A stretch of DNA of 7,292 nt from Chloroflexota bacterium (GTDB lineage Bacteria; Chloroflexota; Anaerolineae; 4572-78; J111), in contig RFJV01000727.1 in assembly GCA_003694775.1 (NCBI GenBank), positions 1-7,292 on the forward strand. The letters are read 5' to 3'. Shown here piece by piece: positions 1-4,960 of this stretch. The position numbers and the translations under genes were made by a program. Each line of letters opens with the position of its first letter. The first letter of the stretch is position 1. Under the pieces are notes generated by a model, which ran no database searches, had not been told where the DNA came from, and saw nothing but the letters and a program-made list of their open reading frames with translations.

Positions 1-492
1 ACCATCGGGCTGACCATCCGGTACATTTTGAACACCCACGCCCATTTTGACCACATTGCCGCCAACGCGGCCCTGGTCCAGGCGACCGGCGCGGCGCTGG
101 CTCTGCATCCGCTGGACCTGCCCCTGCTGAGGATGGGCGGCGGTGCGGCTCTGTTTGGGATGGAGTGCCCGCCCAGCCCGGAACCGGACATCCAGCTTTC
201 GGAAGGGGATGTCATCCGTTTTGGCCGCTACAGCCTGCATGTTCTGCACACGCCGGGACATACGCCGGGGCACGTCAGCTTTTACGAGCCGGGGGAAAAA
301 GTGCTGTTCGATGGCGACGTGCTCTTTGCCGACGGCATTGGCCGCACCGACCTGCCCGGCGGCAGTTACGAAACACTGATGCACAGCATCAATGAAAAAC
401 TGATGACCCTGCCGGATGAGACGGTGGTCTATTCCGGGCACGGCCCGGAGACCACCATCGGGCGGGAACGGGCAACCAATCCCTGGCTGTAG
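1..492 (+). CDS. MBL-fold hydrolase, glyoxalase II / YcbL-like (5'-truncated)
   Basis: The reading frame is open from base 1 to a TAG stop (163 codons), so the true start lies left of the window. The TTG at 28 falls in the middle of the fold and is not a start. The metal-binding signature THAHFDH is encoded at 34-54. It is followed by an HTPGHTPGH stretch, a GD-containing loop leading to GRTDLPGG, and a C-terminal SGHGPETTIGRE. These are the His/Asp ligands of the dinuclear metal site in the order seen in hydroxyacylglutathione hydrolase-like proteins. Family members are cytoplasmic thioester or lactone hydrolases, and the short YcbL-type forms end in just this GHGP..TIG..R..NP pattern. The substrate cannot be told from sequence. 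The gene ends 46 bp from the convergent uxaC stop, with a hairpin between. Family call is firm; the exact reaction is not. Confidence 0.9.
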   Translation, partial: TIGLTIRYILNTHAHFDHIAANAALVQATGAALALHPLDLPLLRMGGGAALFGMECPPSPEPDIQLSEGDVIRFGRYSLHVLHTPGHTPGHVSFYEPGEKVLFDGDVLFADGIGRTDLPGGSYETLMHSINEKLMTLPDETVVYSGHGPETTIGRERATNPWL

Positions 493-528
493 CCCGCAGG
501 GGCAGAACAGCCGGCCTGCCCCTGCGGG
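493..528. terminator. Perfect inverted repeat between convergent genes, probable bidirectional terminator
   Basis: CCCGCAGGGGCAG (493-505) and CTGCCCCTGCGGG (516-528) are exact reverse complements, giving a 13-bp GC-rich stem with a 10-nt loop. It starts right after the stop of the MBL gene and ends 10 bp before the uxaC stop, where a bidirectional terminator would sit. Neither side has a clear T tract, so it may stop transcription weakly, need a factor, or protect 3' ends. The structure is seen directly; the function is inferred. Confidence 0.7.
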
Positions 529-538
529 GAAATCGGCC

Positions 539-1963
539 CTACAGGCGGTAGGTTTCTTTTGCCAGGTCGTAGGCCAGGGCGCGGGCCATCTGGTGGGCGT
601 CTTCCATATCCACAATGCCGCGCACGTGCAGGCCGGCCACCCAGTTGCAGGCCACCCGCCGCCACAGGTCGTGCCGGGCAGGGATGGAGGGGAAGGCGCG
701 GGTGTCGTCATTGAAACCGGCGGTATTGTAAATTCCGGCGGTCTCGGTGACGCTGGACAGGTAGCGGTTCATCCCTTCGATGCTGTCGTGGAACCACCAC
801 GGCGGCCCCAGCCGCAGGGCCGGATAGTGACCGGCCAGCGGGGCCAGTTCGCGGCTGTAGGTGCTTTCGTCCAGGGTAAAAAGGACCAGCGTCAGCCGGG
901 GGTCGTTGCCGTACCGGTTGAGCAGAGGCTTGAGATTGCGGGTGAATTCCGTGGCGATGGGGATGTCGTCTCCCTTGTCCGGGCCGAACCGTTCGGCGAT
1001 GAGGGCGTTGTGGTTGCGGTCCGAGCCAACGTGCATCTGCATCACCAGGCCGTCTTCAATGCTCATCCGGGCCATCTCCATAAACATATTGGCGATAAAG
1101 CGGCGGTGGTCGTCGGTGGTGGCCTGGCCTTTGAGGGCACGCTGGAAAATGGCCTCCGCCTCCTGCGCCGACAGGGCCTCGGTGTAAGGGGTCAGGGCGG
1201 CGTGGTCGGTGGCGGTGGCGCCCATCTCCTTAAAAAAGGCTCGCCGGGCTTCGATGGCCTGGGTAAAGGTGGCATAGCTGTGGATATCGATGCCGGAAAC
1301 GCGGGACAGGGCTTCTATCTGGGCCGGCCAGTCCGGCGAGAGGATGTTGTACACCGCGTCCGGACGGAAGGTGGGCCGGACCTGCCCCTGCCAGCCGGAG
1401 GTACGGATGGCCTGGTGGTGCTCCAGGGTGTCGGTGGCCGCGTCGGTGGTGCAGAGAACCTCGATGTTGAACCTTTCAAACAGCCGGCGGGGACGGAATT
1501 CCGGCTCTGCCAGCCGGGCCTCTATCTGGTCGTAAATTTCCTGGGCCGTGTCCGCGGTCAGCTTCTTTTCGATGCCGAAAACCTGGTGCAGTTCCTGGGT
1601 CAGCCAGACGCCGGTGGGCGTCCCGCGGAACAGGTAAAAATGTTCGGCAAAGGTCTGCCAGATTTTGCGGTGGTCCTGCTCTACCGGCCCGCCGTCTCGA
1701 CGAGGAATGCCCAGCGCTTCCAGCGGCACGCCGCGCGAGTACAGCATCCGGAATACATAATGGTCCGGAATGATGAACAGCTCCGCGGGCGACCCGAACT
1801 GGTAGTCCGGGTCGGCCAGCAGACGGGGGTCAACATGCCCGTGCGGGCAAACCAGCGGCAGGCCGGCAACAGCCTGGTACAACTGTAAGGCTACATCCTT
1901 CTGGCGGCTGTCCGGGCCAAAATAACGGTCTTCCGGCAAAAAAAGAGGGGCTTCTGTGCTCAT
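539..1963 (-). CDS. uxaC: Glucuronate isomerase (uronate isomerase)
   Basis: This is a 474-aa protein, full length for UxaC (about 470 aa), of the amidohydrolase superfamily. It interconverts D-glucuronate and D-fructuronate, and D-galacturonate and D-tagaturonate, the first cytoplasmic step of hexuronate catabolism. Family landmarks appear in order: PHGHVDP (residues 40-46, metal-binding His41 and His43), PDHYVFRMLYSRGVPLEALG (66-85), TTDAATDTLEHHQAI (172-186), MQMHVGSDRNHN (308-319), GPPWWFHDSIEGM (386-398), and TRAFPSIPARHDLWRRVACN near the end. The PHGH form replaces the YHCH form of E. coli and is, as I recall, usual in another well-known bacterial subgroup. The ATG is preceded by AAGGAG (1972-1977) with 8 nt spacing. 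No other uronate catabolic gene (uxaB, uxuA, uxuB, kdgK) is visible. The gene diverges from a galU/glucuronokinase pair, which suggests a shared substrate. Confidence 0.95.
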   Translation of the reverse strand: MSTEAPLFLPEDRYFGPDSRQKDVALQLYQAVAGLPLVCPHGHVDPRLLADPDYQFGSPAELFIIPDHYVFRMLYSRGVPLEALGIPRRDGGPVEQDHRKIWQTFAEHFYLFRGTPTGVWLTQELHQVFGIEKKLTADTAQEIYDQIEARLAEPEFRPRRLFERFNIEVLCTTDAATDTLEHHQAIRTSGWQGQVRPTFRPDAVYNILSPDWPAQIEALSRVSGIDIHSYATFTQAIEARRAFFKEMGATATDHAALTPYTEALSAQEAEAIFQRALKGQATTDDHRRFIANMFMEMARMSIEDGLVMQMHVGSDRNHNALIAERFGPDKGDDIPIATEFTRNLKPLLNRYGNDPRLTLVLFTLDESTYSRELAPLAGHYPALRLGPPWWFHDSIEGMNRYLSSVTETAGIYNTAGFNDDTRAFPSIPARHDLWRRVACNWVAGLHVRGIVDMEDAHQMARALAYDLAKETYRL

Positions 1964-1980
1964 TGTTCCTGCTCCTTGAA

Positions 1981-2077
1981 GAATAGTTGGGGAGTTTGTG
2001 AGTGGGGAAGTTGGAGAGTTAAAGAGTTGGAGAGTTAGAGAGTTAGAGAGTTAGAGAGTTAAAGAGTTAAAGAGTTT
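1981..2077. repeat. G-rich tandem octamer array upstream of uxaC
   Basis: From 2011 to 2074 there are eight 8-bp units in perfect register: TTGGAGAG, TTAAAGAG, TTGGAGAG, three TTAGAGAG, then two TTAAAGAG. A less regular leader (1981-2010) opens with GAATAGTTGGGGAGTT, which recurs exactly at 7275-7290 in front of the sulfite reductase gene. The array lies just outside the uxaC ribosome binding site, 18 bp from the start codon. It is followed after about 10 bp by a heptamer array of partly complementary sequence. It encodes nothing plausible in any frame. Confidence 0.9.
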
Positions 2078-2087
2078 AGAGTATTTC

Positions 2088-2206
2088 ATCTCTAATCTCC
2101 AATCCCCAATCTCTAATCTCTAATCTCCAATCCCCAATCTCTAATCTCTAATCTCCAATCTCTAATCCCCAATCTCCAATCTCCAATCTCCAATCCCCAA
2201 TCTCCT
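2088..2206. repeat. C-rich tandem heptamer array in the uxaC-galU intergenic region
   Basis: Sixteen contiguous 7-bp units run from 2088 to 2199, each ATCTCTA, ATCTCCA or ATCCCCA, plus a degenerate last unit ATCTCCT. There is higher-order structure: the four-unit blocks 2088-2115 and 2116-2143 are identical, which implies duplication in 28-bp steps. On the minus strand the units read TAGAGAT, TGGAGAT and TGGGGAT, so a leader transcript for uxaC would carry many GGAG-like words. The array resembles in style the short tandemly repeated repetitive (STRR) heptamers known from heterocystous cyanobacteria. No family assignment can be made without a search. Confidence 0.93.
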
Positions 2207-2299
2207 GTTTTGTTGTTATGCACACGTTTGCGAAGATAAGCATAGTATATAACGTAAACCGTAAAACGTAAAAAATTTGTAAGGAGTGTTTCAATACCA
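2207..2299 (+). promoter_or_regulatory. AT-rich leader and putative promoter region of galU
   Basis: This is the only non-repeat stretch between the heptamer array and galU. It is clearly more AT-rich than the coding DNA. TATAAC at 2248-2253 is a fair -10 candidate, but no convincing -35 box lies at the right distance (TTGCGA at 2228-2233 leaves only 14 bp), so the promoter call is weak. AAGGAG at 2281-2286 is the best ribosome binding site for the ATG at 2300; its 13-nt spacing is longer than usual. Three CGTAAAN units lie between. Confidence 0.4.
2253..2273. repeat. Three-copy CGTAAAN heptamer repeat before galU
   Basis: CGTAAAC (2253-2259), CGTAAAA (2260-2266) and CGTAAAA (2267-2273) are contiguous 7-bp units just upstream of the galU ribosome binding site. 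The unit length matches the neighbouring C-rich heptamer array, but the sequence is unrelated. It could be an operator or the stub of a second repeat family. Confidence 0.7.
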
Positions 2300-3190
2300 A
2301 TGACTATCAATATTGCCGTAGTTCCGGTTGCCGGAATGGGGACCCGCCTGCTCCCGGCGACCAAATCCCAGCCCAAAGAGATGCTTCCGGTGGGCAGAAA
2401 ACCGGTCGTGCAGTACGTAGTGGAGGAGCTGACCCGCGTGGGCATGGAGCGGATTCTGTTCATCACCGGGCCGGGGAAAACCTCCATCGAGAACCATTTT
2501 GATGTCAACGCCGAGCTTATCCAGAACCTGCGCGAAACCGGCAAGGAAGACCTGCTGGTTGAGCTGGAGTTTGAACGTGCTCCGGCCCAGTATTTTTACA
2601 CCCGCCAGCGCCGTCTGCTGGGGCTGGGACACGCCATCTCCTGCGCCCGGCCTTTTGTTGGTGACCAGCCGTTTGTGGCCGCGCTGGGGGATTCGATTAT
2701 CGGCTTGAACGCCAGCAGTGATGTGGTCCGGCGGATGGTGGACATCTTTGAGGCAGAAAAGGCCACCGCAGTCATCGCCTTTGAGGAAGTAGACCCCGCC
2801 GAGGTGCACAACTACGGTATCGCCCGGCCCAAAACCAGTGGCGACATCTTTGAGGTAGCCGACCTGATTGAGAAGCCGGCAGTGGATGAGGCCCCCAGTA
2901 ATCTGGCCATTGCCGCCCGCTACGTTTTTGCCCCTGCCATTTTCGAGGCTATCGACCGGACACCGCCGGGTAAAGGCGGCGAAATCCAGATTACCGATGC
3001 CATTCGTCTGGCCCTGCACGAGGGGGGCAAAGTGTTGGGGGTGCGCCTGCACGCTAACGAGAAGCGGTACGATATTGGCAACTTCGAGGCGTATTTCCGG
3101 GCCTTTGTGGAGTTTGCCCTGGCCGATGACAAGCACGGCCCGGCTCTGCGCCAGTACGTGGAGAGTTTAACCAATGCTCATCATTCGTAA
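2300..3190 (+). CDS. galU: UTP--sugar-1-phosphate uridylyltransferase, GalU family
   Basis: This 296-aa protein is close to the usual 290-300 aa. GalU enzymes are cytoplasmic and make UDP-glucose from UTP and glucose 1-phosphate. The N-terminal nucleotide-binding signature AGMGTRLLPATKSQPKEMLP spans residues 11-30, followed by KPVVQYVVEE (34-43), ITGPGKTSIENHFD (55-68), GLGHAISCARP (108-118), GDSII (130-134, probable Mg-binding Asp131), EKPAVDEAPSNLAI (191-204, probable phosphate-contact Lys192), PPGKGGEIQITDAI and YDIGN. After YDIGN it reads FEAY where typical GalU has KLGY, one sign of a divergent subtype. The stop overlaps the glucuronokinase-like gene by 17 bp, so the two are almost surely co-transcribed. 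Given that partner, glucuronate 1-phosphate, giving UDP-glucuronate, is a plausible alternative or extra substrate. This is inference; the family call itself is firm. Confidence 0.93.
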   Translation: MTINIAVVPVAGMGTRLLPATKSQPKEMLPVGRKPVVQYVVEELTRVGMERILFITGPGKTSIENHFDVNAELIQNLRETGKEDLLVELEFERAPAQYFYTRQRRLLGLGHAISCARPFVGDQPFVAALGDSIIGLNASSDVVRRMVDIFEAEKATAVIAFEEVDPAEVHNYGIARPKTSGDIFEVADLIEKPAVDEAPSNLAIAARYVFAPAIFEAIDRTPPGKGGEIQITDAIRLALHEGGKVLGVRLHANEKRYDIGNFEAYFRAFVEFALADDKHGPALRQYVESLTNAHHS

Positions 3191-4187
3191 ACGCGCCTAT
3201 GCCCGTGCCGGTCTGCTGGGCAACCCATCTGACGGCTACAACGGCAAAACCATCTCCTTTATCATCCGCAACTTCTGGGCCGAGGTAGTCCTCTACGAGT
3301 GGGACACGGTTGACATCGTCCTGGCCCGCCACGACCGGGCCAGCTTCCGTTCCGTATACGACCTGGCCCAGGACGTGAAGATGCACGGCTACTACGGCGG
3401 CATCCGGCTGGTCAAGGCGACCATTAAGCGTTTTGTGGAGTACTGTCAGGCACGGGGGATTGACCTGCACCGCCGCAATTTTTCCATCCGCTACGATACC
3501 ACCATCCCCCGGCAGGTGGGCCTGGCCGGCTCCAGTGCCATCATCGTGGCTACCCTGCGCTGTCTGATGGAGTTTTACGGGGTTGACATCCCCCAGGCGG
3601 TACAGCCCAGCTTTGTGCTGGCCATCGAGAGCGAGGAGCTGGGCATTTCTGCCGGGCTTCAGGACCGGGTCATCCAGTGCTACGAGGGGATGGTGTATAT
3701 GGATTTTGACCCCCGGCAGGAGCAGGTCATCGATGGTTTCCGCTGTTATGCCTACGAGCCGCTGGATACATCGTGGCTTCCGCCGCTGTACGTGGCCTAC
3801 CACCACGCCTTCAGCGAACCGACCGAGGTATTTCACAACGACATCCGCGGGCGGTTCAACCGGGGGGATGCGGACGTGGTGCAGGCGATGCACCACTTTG
3901 CCGACCTGGCCGCGCAGGGCCGCGAAGCTCTGCGGACGCGCGACGTGGCCCGGCTGTCGGCCCTGATTGATGACAATTTCGACACCCGGCTCAAGATTGC
4001 CCGTCTGCCGGAGTGGCAGGTGCAGATGGTGCAGGCCGCCCGTGCCTGCGGAGCCAGCGCCAAGTTTGCCGGTTCCGGCGGGGCCATCGTGGGCACTTAT
4101 CCCGATGAGGCCACGTTTGACCGTCTGAAGGAGCGGCTGGGGCAGATTGGCTCGGCGGTGATAAAACCGCAGATTGTCCCGGCCTGA
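3174..4187 (+). CDS. Glucuronokinase-like GHMP kinase
   Basis: This 337-aa protein is a GHMP-superfamily sugar kinase. It opens with YARAGLLGNPSDGYNGKTIS (residues 9-28). The ATP-binding motif 2, IPRQVGLAGSSAI, is at 111-123; ISAGLQDRVIQCYEGMVYMD, with probable catalytic Asp164, at 158-177; and the glycine-rich motif 3, SAKFAGSGGA, at 295-304. The LGNPSD..G+TIS opening, the GYYGGIRL segment (72-79), the IPRQ-GL-GSSAI box and AGLQDR match my memory of plant glucuronokinase (EC 2.7.1.43). They do not resemble galactokinase, mevalonate kinase or heptose kinase. The expected reaction is D-glucuronate plus ATP to D-glucuronate 1-phosphate. The start ATG lies inside galU, with GGAGAG (3160-3165) 8 nt upstream, so translational coupling is likely. 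Substrate specificity rests on recalled similarity and context; a related uronate or sugar substrate remains possible. Confidence 0.85.
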   Translation: MLIIRKRAYARAGLLGNPSDGYNGKTISFIIRNFWAEVVLYEWDTVDIVLARHDRASFRSVYDLAQDVKMHGYYGGIRLVKATIKRFVEYCQARGIDLHRRNFSIRYDTTIPRQVGLAGSSAIIVATLRCLMEFYGVDIPQAVQPSFVLAIESEELGISAGLQDRVIQCYEGMVYMDFDPRQEQVIDGFRCYAYEPLDTSWLPPLYVAYHHAFSEPTEVFHNDIRGRFNRGDADVVQAMHHFADLAAQGREALRTRDVARLSALIDDNFDTRLKIARLPEWQVQMVQAARACGASAKFAGSGGAIVGTYPDEATFDRLKERLGQIGSAVIKPQIVPA

Positions 4188-4208
4188 CCCGCCCCCGGCC
4201 AGGCCGGG
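4178..4208. terminator. Inverted repeat at convergent gene junction, putative terminator
   Basis: CCCGGCCTG (4178-4186) pairs perfectly with CAGGCCGGG (4200-4208), a 9-bp stem with a 13-nt loop that overlaps the kinase stop codon. An alternative small hairpin forms within 4194-4208 (CCCGGCC, A, GGCCGGG). No T tract follows on either strand. Its place between convergent stops, 13 bp from the end of the minus-strand gene, fits a bidirectional terminator. Confidence 0.5.
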
Positions 4209-4220
4209 ACGGCCGCCGGT

Positions 4221-4814
4221 TCAGCGGACCGGCTGAGACAGACGGGCTAGCAGGCCGGCAGGCGTGAGCGGTTGCCCGGATTCTACGGCCAGGGTCAGCC
4301 GCTGGCGCGGGTCGTTGGCCTGCCGGCTCACCTGTACATCGGCCCCCGGATAAGCCAGCCGGGCCGCCTCCAGCAGGGCCGGACGCAGGGCCTCATAGGC
4401 GGCGTCGGTGTTGGGCGCGTGCAGACGGTCGTTGGCAAAAAACTCAAACTGCCCCGCTTCAAACACCAGTTTTTCCGCTACCCGCGGGTCGCTTTCCAGC
4501 AGGGCGGCAAATTCTGCCGTGGCCCGGAGCAGGGCCAGAATCTTCTGTCCGAGCGGCCCATCGACCAGACTCAGCTTCTGCTGGGCCAGCAGACCAAACC
4601 GACCGGCAGTGTAATCCACAGCAAAGTTGATGTGGTGGGTAATCAGCATTACCCCCGGCCCTTCCGGAACGTGCCGGTAGTCTACCACATCTATCGGAAT
4701 GCCCGACAGTTTGTCCTGCTGAATCCACTGCTGGAAGATGTCGATAAAAACCCGGTCATCCAGATTCTGGTCTTTGCGGGCAAAAAATTTCACCCCAAAA
4801 CGTTCCAGATTCAT
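4221..4814 (-). CDS. Conserved-looking protein of unknown function (197 aa)
   Basis: I cannot name a family for this protein. It appears soluble: no signal peptide and no convincing membrane segment. The first half has a distinctive block, FIDIFQQWIQ (residues 23-32), IDVVDYRHVPEGPGVMLITH (41-60) and then AVDYTAGRFGLL (65-76). This is reminiscent of a widespread bacterial hypothetical family I recall with FI..FH.WIQ and DY.HVP.GPG motifs; no function is known to me. The C-terminal half is mostly helical (ALLRATAEFAALLE; AYEALRPALLEAARLAY). The ATG is well placed, with AAAGGAG (4821-4827) 6 nt upstream. Codon use looks like its neighbours. It follows the sulfite reductase gene on the same strand after a 146-bp gap filled with tandem repeats, so it may be a second gene of that transcript or have its own promoter. 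Confidence 0.85.
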   Translation of the reverse strand: MNLERFGVKFFARKDQNLDDRVFIDIFQQWIQQDKLSGIPIDVVDYRHVPEGPGVMLITHHINFAVDYTAGRFGLLAQQKLSLVDGPLGQKILALLRATAEFAALLESDPRVAEKLVFEAGQFEFFANDRLHAPNTDAAYEALRPALLEAARLAYPGADVQVSRQANDPRQRLTLAVESGQPLTPAGLLARLSQPVR

Positions 4815-4828
4815 TGGTTTCTCCTTTG

Positions 4829-4890
4829 GGAGTTGATTAGTTTGTTAGTTGGAGAGTTTGTTAGTTTGTTAGTTGGAGAGTTTGGAGTTG
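4829..4890. repeat. G-rich tandem repeat upstream of the 197-aa gene
   Basis: Two 24-bp units, at 4839-4862 and 4863-4886, match at 22 of 24 positions. Each contains TTAGTTGGAGAGTTTG. The flanks (GGAGTTGATT before, GGAGTTG after) are of the same G/T-rich make-up. The tract sits 15 bp from the start codon of the 197-aa gene, just outside its ribosome binding site, as the related tract does at uxaC. Confidence 0.85.
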
Positions 4891-4893
4891 TTA

Positions 4894-4946
4894 ATATCCA
4901 ATATCCAATCTCCAATCTCTAATCTCTAATCTCCAATCTCCAATCC
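4894..4946. repeat. C-rich tandem heptamer array between sulfite reductase and the 197-aa gene
   Basis: Seven contiguous 7-bp units run from 4894 to 4942: ATATCCA twice, ATCTCCA, ATCTCTA twice, ATCTCCA twice, then a degenerate tail. It is the same family as the array at 2088-2206 and has the same orientation relative to its G-rich partner (G-rich block first on the plus strand, C-rich second). It ends about 15 bp from the sulfite reductase stop codon. Confidence 0.9.
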
Positions 4947-4960
4947 TCTGATTTTTGCCG

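Noticed and set aside
416..1888. 490-codon open frame on the plus strand opposite uxaC
   Set aside because: It is antisense to a clearly conserved enzyme, low in complexity (many V, G, Q, H), has no recognisable motif, and overruns the end of the MBL gene. It reflects GC-rich codon use.
2088..2206. CRISPR array
   Set aside because: The units are 7 bp long, directly abutting and without unique spacers, and there are no cas genes nearby.
1981..2206. Insertion sequence remnant
   Set aside because: There is no transposase fragment, no clear terminal inverted repeat and no target-site duplication; simple tandem expansion explains the sequence better.
2113..2544. 143-codon minus-strand frame ending in GDWRLEIRDW-like repeats
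   Set aside because: Its repeat tail is just the heptamer array read in frame (three heptamers give seven codons), and its other end is antisense to galU. This is a known kind of spurious protein.
2300..3190. RmlA-type glucose-1-phosphate thymidylyltransferase
   Set aside because: The GTRLLPATKSQPKEMLP, IENHFD and APSNLAI segments follow GalU, not RmlA.
3054..3896. 280-codon minus-strand frame across the galU-kinase junction
   Set aside because: It is antisense to two conserved genes at once and shows no family motif.
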